Source: Kordia sp964351775 (GTDB lineage Bacteria > Bacteroidota > Bacteroidia > Flavobacteriales > Flavobacteriaceae). Taken from it: DNA of 44,682 nt. Where the stretch lies: positions 1 through 44,682 of the forward strand of contig CAYGPQ010000031.1 in assembly GCA_964351775.1 (NCBI GenBank). The letters run 5' to 3'. Of this stretch, positions 6,910 through 13,833 are shown in pieces. How positions within the stretch are numbered: the first letter of the stretch is position 1; every line of letters begins with the position of its first letter. The notes below the pieces were generated by a model. The model did no database searches, was not told where the DNA came from, and saw only the letters and a program-made list of their open reading frames with translations. A program made the translations under genes and the position numbers.

Positions 6910-8313
6910 TTATTCAATTTTTAAATACTGATATCCTTCTCTGAAACGTATATTCTCCCATGGGTCTGTTAAAATTTTCATGAAGTTAGATCCTCTTGTT
7001 GTATTAAAGATAGCAAACTCACCTGTTTGAGGATCATATAAGTGTATGGTTTTATTTCTTTTTATACCGTACATATAATGACCTTTCATATTATAATCAA
7101 ATACCCCATTTCTTCCTATTACTTTTTGTTTATCAAGAACACCATACAATATAAAGCTCTCACCATCCCTTATCAATACTGGGTTCTCATTTAATCTTTT
7201 AATCTCATCAAGATTTTTTCCTATATCATTAAATCTTCCAGCCTTAAATTTTGTAGCAACTGTCTTCGTAGATTGAAATGATGATTTTCCCGCAGGTATT
7301 ATTCTTCCTGATTTCAGAAAATTATGTAAAGCTTCAACAGTGTTACCACAATTTGTAAAATCTATTTGAATGACTTTACCATTCACTACTTTATGGTTAA
7401 AATGAACTATAGCTTCCTCTAAGTACTCAATAGCATTGTCCCCTGTTAATTTTCCTTTTAGCCATAAATTATTTAGTTTTTCAAAACTTTCTTCAAATGC
7501 TTTTACTTTTACAGGATTACTTGTTACTACTATTGAACGACCTTGTGCATGTCCACCAACTTTCTTACTCTCCTCAATCAACTCCTCAATCTGCTTGCTA
7601 AGTTTGGGGTTGTTTTTAAGCTGCCCTTTTACAGTTTTGCCATATTTTAGTATCCCTTTTGCTAAATAATGCGAGAGCATACCTGCACTTACGCAAAAAC
7701 TAATAATGGGCCAGTGTGTTACAAACCATTTGCCTGCTTCCGTTTTGCTCAGCGCTTGCCTTACTGCTGGGCTTAAAATGGCTAAATTTATTGTACTAAT
7801 CGTTATATCAGCAATAGCAAATATACGAGCAATTCCTCTAACGCCTGAAGCTAAAGCATAACCACTAAATATAATACTAATGACATCAATAACTGCAAAG
7901 GTAGCTGTAAGTACATCTCCCCACTCGCCTTTGTCACCTAAATATTTAGCATACAGGGCAATAGTAGGAGTTTTTACAACCGCTTGCAGCTTTTCATCAT
8001 AATTACTAAGATATACAATATCTAAAGGATGAAATTGATTTGATGCCTTATTTGGGTTGTTAATTTCATCGTCTAAAAATGTTTCCAAAAAATTAAATGT
8101 GGCTAAATTAAGTGAACGATCCTGCTCGTTTACTAACTCAACTTTACCATAATCATCACCTGTAAGAATATTGGTTTCTATATGTTTATTGTCACTTAGT
8201 TCAAAAACCCTTGCTTTATCTTCAGAAAAACTATCACCTTTTATGAATAATGAAATTGCTGTAAGGTATGTACAAAATTGCTCTACAGAGCTATCATCCC
8301 CCAGCTGCCGCAC
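6910..8313 (-). CDS. Polymorphic toxin fragment with C-terminal papain-like domain
   Basis: A 467-aa reading frame from a GTG at 8313. Residues 95-100 (HPLDIV) and the hydrophobic region about 133-215 (two membrane-spanning stretches, with YALASG then IADITISTINLAI) align with residues 442-570 of the 907-aa toxin, so this is a shared pre-toxin trunk. The C-terminal tip (about 300-467) shows a papain-like toxin pattern: Cys322 in NCGNTVEALHNFL, His412 in GHYMYGI and Asp427 in LYDPQTG. This matches the Tox-PL (Ptox) type, predicted to be a deamidase or peptidase. There is no signal peptide. Compared with the 907-aa toxin, about 350 N-terminal residues are missing. The GTG start lies exactly at a REP/RAYT junction, so this is probably an N-terminally truncated, possibly silent, toxin-tip cassette. 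Confidence 0.82.
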   Translation of the reverse strand: MRQLGDDSSVEQFCTYLTAISLFIKGDSFSEDKARVFELSDNKHIETNILTGDDYGKVELVNEQDRSLNLATFNFLETFLDDEINNPNKASNQFHPLDIVYLSNYDEKLQAVVKTPTIALYAKYLGDKGEWGDVLTATFAVIDVISIIFSGYALASGVRGIARIFAIADITISTINLAILSPAVRQALSKTEAGKWFVTHWPIISFCVSAGMLSHYLAKGILKYGKTVKGQLKNNPKLSKQIEELIEESKKVGGHAQGRSIVVTSNPVKVKAFEESFEKLNNLWLKGKLTGDNAIEYLEEAIVHFNHKVVNGKVIQIDFTNCGNTVEALHNFLKSGRIIPAGKSSFQSTKTVATKFKAGRFNDIGKNLDEIKRLNENPVLIRDGESFILYGVLDKQKVIGRNGVFDYNMKGHYMYGIKRNKTIHLYDPQTGEFAIFNTTRGSNFMKILTDPWENIRFREGYQYLKIE

Positions 8314-8500
8314 ATTATTATTTTAGCTCAAATTCTAAAATGCTACGATATTTTTTATACTCATTTCTTGTAAAAATAGCTAACCAATATACTACTGCAA
8401 AGCTTACAAAATACAATCCTTTTGGGTTATGGAATTTATAATTTCGGCTCATACTTTTGTTATTTATTTAGTAATACCACATGATGGAATCGTGCGGTAG
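8302..8500 (-). mobile_element. RAYT family A remnant with REP
   Basis: On the minus strand, ATG at 8452 to a stop at 8318-8320 encodes 44 aa beginning MSRNYKFHNPKGLYFVSFA. I recognise this as the N-terminus of Bacteroidota REP-associated tyrosine transposases (IS200-like Y1 superfamily). Relative to the copy at 9966-10082 an extra T shifts the frame after FTRNEYK. The HUH and catalytic tyrosine regions are absent. A REP hairpin (CATGAT-GGA-ATCGTG, 8480-8494, then CGGTAG) lies upstream of the start. A partial REP end (8302-8313) overlaps the first codons of the toxin fragment. Confidence 0.7.
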
Positions 8501-8519
8501 CGAGGGCGCGTTCGGTGGC

Positions 8520-8595
8520 TTTGTATTTTGTTGACATTTATGAAGTTGTTGTACTACTTGTTTGTTTGCACGGGCTGCAAGTCCGCGCTATCGGG
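8520..8595 (-). mobile_element. RAYT family B start fragment with REP hairpin
   Basis: On the minus strand, an ATG at 8537 starts MSTKYKATE and then runs into family-A REP sequence. Upstream is the REP hairpin CGGGCT-GCA-AGTCCG (8571-8585) plus the CGCTATCGGG tail. Families A and B are thus fused head to tail here between the 121-aa orphan gene and the toxin fragment. Confidence 0.65.
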
Positions 8596-8607
8596 AAATA
8601 TTTCTTT

Positions 8608-8973
8608 CTATCTATATCTGAGAAATTCTGCAAAATACTTCTCACCTTCTCCTTTTTTGATATCAAAAAAAGCCTGCTTATGTCTTATTTGAAATGGTTC
8701 TCCGTTGTCATCCCAAATTGAAAGATGTATACTGTTATTATCTAGTTCAGCTTCAGGCTCAAATTCAAAGAATACAATCCAGTGGTCTGGCTTAGCATTT
8801 TCTATGGCAAACTCAAGTAGTTTCTCATCTTTTATATACTTTTTATCGTCCTCAATGGCTTCTTCCATGGATTCAAAAATAATTCTTATTCCTTCATTTC
8901 TATTATATTCCCAATCGATAGCATTCATAACTTGAATAGCTTTCTCAATAATTTGTTCTTTAGTATGTATCAT
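8608..8973 (-). CDS. Small acidic protein, probable orphan immunity gene
   Basis: A 121-aa acidic cytoplasmic protein. It begins MIHTKEQIIEKAIQVMNAI (helical), has an acidic middle (ESMEEAIEDDKKYIKDEK), then PDHWIVFFEFEPEAE, LSIWDDNGEP and FDIKKGEGEKYFAEFLRYR. I do not recognise a family. Size, acidity and position among immunity cassettes suggest an immunity protein whose toxin tip has been lost: the reading frames either side are transposase debris rather than a toxin. The YxxF-type C-terminus and the IxxDxxG turn would fit a small alpha/beta immunity fold. Function is inferred from context only. Confidence 0.65.
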   Translation of the reverse strand: MIHTKEQIIEKAIQVMNAIDWEYNRNEGIRIIFESMEEAIEDDKKYIKDEKLLEFAIENAKPDHWIVFFEFEPEAELDNNSIHLSIWDDNGEPFQIRHKQAFFDIKKGEGEKYFAEFLRYR

Positions 8974-9007
8974 TTTATTCCATATTGCATTTTTAATTCT
9001 ATTTGTC

Positions 9008-9249
9008 TTAATCTTGTAAAAACATCCAACCTACTGTTGTTATGGTAATAAAGTAAGCAGCATCTTGTTCTGTGGCTTTATATTTTGTTGACATTTATTA
9101 NNNNNNNNNNNNNNNNNNNNNNNNNNNNNNNNNNNNNNNNNNNNNNNNNNNNNNNNNNNNNNNNNNNNNNNNNNNNNNNNNNNNNNNNNNNNNNNNNNNN
9201 TAATAAAGTAAGCAGCATCTTGTTCTGTGGCTTTATATTTTGTTGACAT
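9008..9249 (-). pseudogene. RAYT family B N-terminal remnant, interrupted by assembly gap
   Basis: Before the gap, a minus-strand ATG at 9094 reads MSTKYKATEQDAAYFITI and stops at 9008-9010 after 28 codons. This is the N-terminus of a second RAYT family (normally continuing VGWIDVF). After the gap the same start recurs at 9249. The segments 9046-9100 and 9201-9255 are identical (55 nt), so there is probably one copy, not two. No catalytic part is present. Confidence 0.7.
9101..9200. other. Assembly gap (100 N) with 55-nt overlap on both sides
   Basis: A second placeholder gap of exactly 100 N. As at 5191-5290, the flanking 55 nt are identical, pointing to a fixed assembler overlap at a repeated sequence. 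Confidence 0.9.
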
Positions 9250-9282
9250 TTATTACGTTGTTGTACTACTTTTTTGTTTGCA

Positions 9283-9307
9283 CGGACTGCAAGTCCGCGT
9301 TATCGGG
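9283..9307. repeat. REP family B hairpin
   Basis: CGGACT-GCA-AGTCCG (9283-9297) followed by CGTTATCGGG. It is the third copy of the REP seen at 4458-4482 and 8571-8595, and lies just upstream of the RAYT-B start at 9249. Confidence 0.7.
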
Positions 9308-9372
9308 GATATAAGATTTAAATTTCATAATTTTTATTTTACATTATGATGCTTTTATGTGTATCTACTAAA

Positions 9373-9864
9373 TTAAAACGGCTGCAAGCCTTTTAAGGCA
9401 CTATTAACAAGGTAATTTATCTTTTCACTAAATGTAGCAAATGGTGTTTTCCATAAATATTCACCTTCATAAGTGTCATAAGCTTCATCTACAGATACGT
9501 TCCAAGGTTGTGGGTCGTCGCCTTCATCTAAATAAATAAAAGAAAAAACTTTACCTTCAAAACTATGATAAATTATAAAAGGTCTGTTTATTTGTATTCC
9601 TCGTTCTTGCATACGCAAATTCCCTTTTTTTGTCATTTTATCGTACACACCATCTATTGGACCATTATTTCCTAAACCATCATATTTACCACCTATAAAT
9701 AAAAATTCTCTAAACACTTTTGGAAAAAAACTTTCCTCATTTAACATTTTTTCTAGATTTTCGATATCTTCTAAAGGCATACCTTCAGGGTTCCACTTAT
9801 TTGTGGGATAATTTTTTAATGTATCTTTTATATCAAAGTATGCTTTTAAATATTGTATCCCCAT
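9373..9864 (-). CDS. SMI1/KNR4-like protein, probable orphan immunity gene
   Basis: A 163-aa cytoplasmic protein. It has MPLEDIENLEKMLNEESFFPKVFREFLFIGG near the N-terminus, a pattern typical of the SMI1/KNR4 (SUKH) immunity superfamily: an acidic helix, then L/F-P-x-x-(F/Y)-x-x-F-L-x-x-G-G. It then has FIIYHSFEGKVFSFIYLDEGDDPQPW, with the usual fluorescing strand pair ending in a DPxxW segment. SUKH proteins are among the commonest immunity proteins of bacterial polymorphic toxins. No matching toxin tip lies next to it: RAYT debris sits on both sides, so it appears to be an orphan retained immunity gene. Confidence 0.75.
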   Translation of the reverse strand: MGIQYLKAYFDIKDTLKNYPTNKWNPEGMPLEDIENLEKMLNEESFFPKVFREFLFIGGKYDGLGNNGPIDGVYDKMTKKGNLRMQERGIQINRPFIIYHSFEGKVFSFIYLDEGDDPQPWNVSVDEAYDTYEGEYLWKTPFATFSEKINYLVNSALKGLQPF

Positions 9865-9920
9865 AATTTCAGTTTTTTAGGTTCTTATATAATTGATTGC
9901 CTGACTTTATATTCCCTAAC

Positions 9921-10136
9921 TGTCGCACGATTGTATCGTGTGGCATTATTGTTTTAGCTCAAATTCTAAAATGCTACGATATTTTTATATTCATTTCTTG
10001 TAAAGACATCCAACCAATACACTACTGCAAAGTTTACAAAATACAATCCTTTTGGGTTATGGAATTTATAATTTCGGCTCATACTTTTGTTACTTATTTA
10101 GTATTTCCACACGATGGAATCGTGCGGTAGCGGTGG
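9921..10136 (-). mobile_element. REP-bounded RAYT family A remnant
   Basis: A 38-aa minus-strand fragment (ATG 10082 to stop 9966) reads MSRNYKFHNPKGLYFV then VVYWLDVFTRNEYKNIVAF, in the ancestral RAYT frame but cut before the HUH motif. It is bounded by oppositely placed hairpins: CACGAT-TGT-ATCGTG (9926-9940) and CACGAT-GGA-ATCGTG (10110-10124, then CGGTAGCGG). The unit is therefore a complete small REP-bounded non-autonomous element between an immunity gene and an SMI1-like cassette. Confidence 0.72.
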
Positions 10137-10157
10137 AGTGAGGCTTTTTTAATTCAC

Positions 10158-10739
10158 TTAAAGATTGTCAAAAAGTTCTTTGGGATAATTGCCAAATTTA
10201 CCATTGTCATTTAGTACTCGAATTTTTCCATCAGTTAAAGAAGTTGCAACATATTTATTTCCAGTAGTTAAACTATTAGAGAATACATTGTTAGAAAATA
10301 TATTATCCAAACAAAAAATAACTTTCGGAAATTCTTCTTTGATAAAAAGTTTATCCCATTTACCCGAATTTTTGATCTCTGTTTTAGGAGTTTTTAAAAT
10401 AGTAATAATTTTATCATTGAGTGTGAGGTTGTCTACAGTCATTTCATTTAACTTATAGAAATCATCTTTTTCAATGTTTAGGAGGATTTTTTGATCTTCT
10501 ACTTTATAAATCCCATTTTTGATCAATTTCCATTGGTTGCCAACACCAAATTTTTGAATAATCATGTATTCAAAATTAAGATTTAAGAATAATTTCATTG
10601 ACGAGCTATAATCACTCTGAAAAAAATATAAGCCAAATAAATTATTTTCTTTTCTATGTAATGATTGATCTCTCCACACATCTAAAATAGTATTATGTTT
10701 TATTCCTAATTGAAATATCAATTCTAAATATTTTTCCAT
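10158..10739 (-). CDS. Probable immunity protein of the HExxH toxin
   Basis: A 193-aa cytoplasmic protein that I cannot place in a family. It starts 3 nt after the stop of the 907-aa toxin gene, the position of a cognate immunity gene. Visible features: an N-terminal helix (MEKYLELIFQLGIKHNTILD), alternating hydrophobic strands in the middle (KLIKNGIYKVEDQKILLNIEKDDFYKL), and a C-terminal segment reading KYVATSLTDGKIRVLNDNGKFGNYPKELF. It has no signal peptide or membrane segment, which fits neutralisation of a toxin acting in the cytoplasm. Role inferred from position only. Confidence 0.72.
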   Translation of the reverse strand: MEKYLELIFQLGIKHNTILDVWRDQSLHRKENNLFGLYFFQSDYSSSMKLFLNLNFEYMIIQKFGVGNQWKLIKNGIYKVEDQKILLNIEKDDFYKLNEMTVDNLTLNDKIITILKTPKTEIKNSGKWDKLFIKEEFPKVIFCLDNIFSNNVFSNSLTTGNKYVATSLTDGKIRVLNDNGKFGNYPKELFDNL

Positions 10740-10742
10740 ATA

Positions 10743-13466
10743 TTATTTTTTAAGAATACTTTGATCAAAATTTGGAAAGTTTTCACTTATCCAACGATTG
10801 ACTGAATTCTTGTTTTTTGAGTTAATCTCTTTATGAAAGAGACTTATTTCTTCAGTAAGTCTTCCCTTATGCCCTTGTATAATTTCCTCTGTTGCTTTAT
10901 TACTTTTGAGTCGATTTATTTCTTTTACTCTATTTTCTATTTCAATAAATCTCATTTGATAACCATTTAATTTTCCATAATTGGCGGCTTTATTATCAGG
11001 TAATCTAAAAATATTACCATCAAATTCACGTCCTACATAAGTAACATTGTTTTTTAAATTAACTTGAAATTGTAAAACGTGATCTATTTCATGTTCAAAG
11101 TCTAGAAACCTCATTTCAGGGTGAATTCTCATTTCTTTTTCAATTCTGTTAAAACTATAATCTTTATTTAGAAACTTTCTTACTTGATACCAAACATCCT
11201 CTATGTCGTTGTGATAAGTAACATTAACTCCTTTTTCTTTTAAAAAGTCTATTTTTTCCTTAAACTTAGGGTGGTACTTCATTTTTACAGTACCTAATCT
11301 TATTGTATCTTCAGAAACTTCTTCTCCAATTTTCGCACCTGTATTTAATAAGGTTGTTTCTCTACGTAGTAAAAAAACAAATTCTTGAATTTTATCTATT
11401 AATTTTGCTGCTTTAAGTTTAAAAATATTAGATGTGTCACTTATAATTTCTTTAATATTACCAAAACTAATGATTTCTTCTTTGAATAGTAAATAATACT
11501 TACTTACAGTTTCTCCCTGTATTACACCTTTGGTTAAGATAGCTCCTTCATTATATAATTCTTTTAATTGATAGGTAAATTTTGAATTTCCGAATTTTTT
11601 TGCGAAATCAGTAATAATTGTGAATTTTCCTCCAATAAATTTTGGAAAGTTTTTAAGTCTTTCAATACCGTACTTAAGTATTTTAATTAATTGATCCCTA
11701 GCTTTTCCAGTAATTTTTAAAAGTAATTTCCCTCCACTTATTAACATGTTTCCCATTAATGGAACTAATAAAGGAACTCCAGTTACAAAGCCACCAATGA
11801 TATATATATGTTCCCAAGTATCTAAAAAATCTGCTCCCCAAGGTTCTCCATTTGGGCCTTTTATTTTTCGTATTTCTTCTTCGAAGGCTTGAATCGCTAA
11901 ATCGCCAGTAGCAAGTCCTAAGTCAATAATACTTATAGCGGTTAATAAAGGAGTTGTACCTTGTGCTAGTGTATATGCTGAAACTACTACTACAAGTATA
12001 TCTAGTCCAACACGGATAACTTTTATGAGTTCTTTTAAATTACGTTGGAAAGCCTGATCTTTTAAAAAAATTGCTGGAACTTGAAAAGTAATTTCTTTTC
12101 CATCAGTATCTTCTATTACAAAATTCACAAAATCTAATGGATGTAAATAATGAACATAACCCTTAGGAAAAGGTTCAAATGTTCCTGTATTCTCTACATA
12201 TTCTTCTTCTTCTTGCACAAGAGCAATTCTTCCTTCATTAATATAGCTGGTTTCATCGTTTGTATCGTATAATGCATCATATATATCAGTTATAATATTA
12301 GGTATGTCCTTACGTGTTAGGTCGCTAGGAGAATTGACTTGATAGCCTTTTGTATTCCTGAATGTAATGAATTTTTTATACCGATGAAATCCTTGCCCTT
12401 TGTAGTTACACAATGCACGTAAAAGTGAAGCGAAAATGGTTTTATTGGGAGCTGCAAACCCTAGCGTATATTGAGAAGTTCCTATACCGTCCAAAGCGGT
12501 ATAAATGTCCTTTATTATTTTAGGGTTGTCTTCAAATTTGGTATAGAGAAATTGCATCCCATTTTCTTTATCAGCAATGGCTTCTAGTACTTTTATTTGA
12601 TTACTACTGTTATCTGTGAAATAACGATCAGTATCATATTTTAGTAATCTAATAGCATCATCCCACAATTGAATTTTAGTTTTTTCTTTTATGAGAGAAA
12701 CAGGTGCTATTGAATAGAGAAAATTAAGTTGTTCATCGGTTGTGTTTTTGCTGTACAACTCTTTAAACTCACTCTTTAGCGTTGACTTTGTAAACGGTTC
12801 CCCTTTGACTAACTCCCAAAATGCTAAAAAATCTGCTGCTTTTTTTGTTGTAAGTCTAATTGCTATATATTTTGAAGGAATGACATCAAAAGTTCCATCG
12901 TTATCAAGGTCATAGTTGCTAAGATTGAAGCCTTTTTCTCTATCATTTTTATAAAAAAAGAAAATTTTAAAACTAGCTTCTAAGTTCTTCGTATCTATAT
13001 TAATATAATAATGAGGTTTGGGATTTAAAGAACAGATTCTTTTGTTGAACCTTGCTTCGTCAAAATACCCTACTTTTTCTTCTCCGTCATTTGTATATTT
13101 AAAAGGTCTATGGATTTGAATTTCTGTAGTGGTTTGAGCAGGTTTAAACCCGTCTAGTTCTCTTCTAGAAGGAATCCGTCTTTCAGTTCTGTAAGAAGAA
13201 GATATGTATCTTTTCCAATCATAAATAAAATTTGGATTGGTTAAATTCTTTTTTAAATCTTTCGCTAATTGCTCGAAATCCGTTTTGCCTATATTAAAGT
13301 CTTCTGAGAATTCTCCACAATAATTTTTATAAAAAACACTGTTTTTCCCAGAAGGAACTTCTTCAAAATCAAGCTTCTCCATTAAAGGAAAAAAACTTTT
13401 ATTTAAAATATCTTCAAAAGGTTTTTCTGGTTGAGTACTTATGAAATTTTGTTTTTTTAAAACCAT
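10743..13466 (-). CDS. Polymorphic toxin with C-terminal zincin-like (HExxH) domain
   Basis: A 907-aa protein without signal peptide. Residues 1-440 are an unrecognised N-terminal region with no repeats. From HPLDFV (442-447) through about 575 lies a trunk with hydrophobic segments (480-530, AYTLAQG ... IIDLGLATGDLAI; and 555-578) shared with the 467-aa toxin. Residues about 580-725 form a helical linker. The tip (about 726-907) contains His-Glu-Ile-Asp-His at 792-796, an HExxH zinc site, with a downstream RFIEIENRV segment that could give the third ligand. This fits the zincin-like metallopeptidase tips (Tox-MPTase class) of polymorphic toxins. It starts 1 nt after the nucleotidyltransferase stop. 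The delivery route is not evident: no Rhs, hemagglutinin repeats or T9SS tail are visible. Confidence 0.8.
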   Translation of the reverse strand: MVLKKQNFISTQPEKPFEDILNKSFFPLMEKLDFEEVPSGKNSVFYKNYCGEFSEDFNIGKTDFEQLAKDLKKNLTNPNFIYDWKRYISSSYRTERRIPSRRELDGFKPAQTTTEIQIHRPFKYTNDGEEKVGYFDEARFNKRICSLNPKPHYYINIDTKNLEASFKIFFFYKNDREKGFNLSNYDLDNDGTFDVIPSKYIAIRLTTKKAADFLAFWELVKGEPFTKSTLKSEFKELYSKNTTDEQLNFLYSIAPVSLIKEKTKIQLWDDAIRLLKYDTDRYFTDNSSNQIKVLEAIADKENGMQFLYTKFEDNPKIIKDIYTALDGIGTSQYTLGFAAPNKTIFASLLRALCNYKGQGFHRYKKFITFRNTKGYQVNSPSDLTRKDIPNIITDIYDALYDTNDETSYINEGRIALVQEEEEYVENTGTFEPFPKGYVHYLHPLDFVNFVIEDTDGKEITFQVPAIFLKDQAFQRNLKELIKVIRVGLDILVVVVSAYTLAQGTTPLLTAISIIDLGLATGDLAIQAFEEEIRKIKGPNGEPWGADFLDTWEHIYIIGGFVTGVPLLVPLMGNMLISGGKLLLKITGKARDQLIKILKYGIERLKNFPKFIGGKFTIITDFAKKFGNSKFTYQLKELYNEGAILTKGVIQGETVSKYYLLFKEEIISFGNIKEIISDTSNIFKLKAAKLIDKIQEFVFLLRRETTLLNTGAKIGEEVSEDTIRLGTVKMKYHPKFKEKIDFLKEKGVNVTYHNDIEDVWYQVRKFLNKDYSFNRIEKEMRIHPEMRFLDFEHEIDHVLQFQVNLKNNVTYVGREFDGNIFRLPDNKAANYGKLNGYQMRFIEIENRVKEINRLKSNKATEEIIQGHKGRLTEEISLFHKEINSKNKNSVNRWISENFPNFDQSILKK

Positions 13467-13467
13467 A

Positions 13468-13833
13468 TTAATTAGTTTTTAAATTATTCTTGTTTATTCT
13501 TAATTCGCCACTCGGAAATAACTCCACCAAATCCTTTCGATATGCTAGTATCTCAGCGGCTTTTTGTTTGCCAATGACACTCAAATCAATATGAAATCCT
13601 TTATCCGTTGTCCAAATATGTGTGTTGATAATTGGGAAATTGCATACCATGATGATGTCCCAATCTTTCCCTGCTAACGCTGTCCAATCAGCCATCGGAG
13701 TTTTCGCTCTGCTTCCATATAAATAAATATGATGTACAGGCGTAATTCGTTCCACATGCTGTTTTAATTCGTTGAGAATGTATGGCAACACCTTGTCGTG
13801 CTGCCATATCATTTCTAATTGTACATTACTCAT
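13468..13833 (-). CDS. Polymerase-beta-fold nucleotidyltransferase
   Basis: A 121-aa protein with a minimal nucleotidyltransferase core: an N-terminal helix, then IYLYGSRAKTP (the GSxA motif), an 11-residue insertion, KDWDIIMV providing the DxD metal ligands, and GFHIDLSVI providing the third acidic residue. All catalytic positions are kept. The insertion and the GKDWD form are familiar from uncharacterised Bacteroidota nucleotidyltransferases rather than classical MNT antitoxins, and no HEPN partner is present. The ATG overlaps the stop of the 1327-aa gene (TAATG) and the toxin starts 1 nt after its stop, so translation is probably coupled. It might modify a toxin or its partner by adding a nucleotide; that is inference. 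Confidence 0.82.
   Translation of the reverse strand: MSNVQLEMIWQHDKVLPYILNELKQHVERITPVHHIYLYGSRAKTPMADWTALAGKDWDIIMVCNFPIINTHIWTTDKGFHIDLSVIGKQKAAEILAYRKDLVELFPSGELRINKNNLKTN

Noticed and set aside
9040..9249. A 69-aa frame spanning the second N gap
   Set aside because: It joins two copies of the same RAYT-B start through placeholder N; not a real protein.
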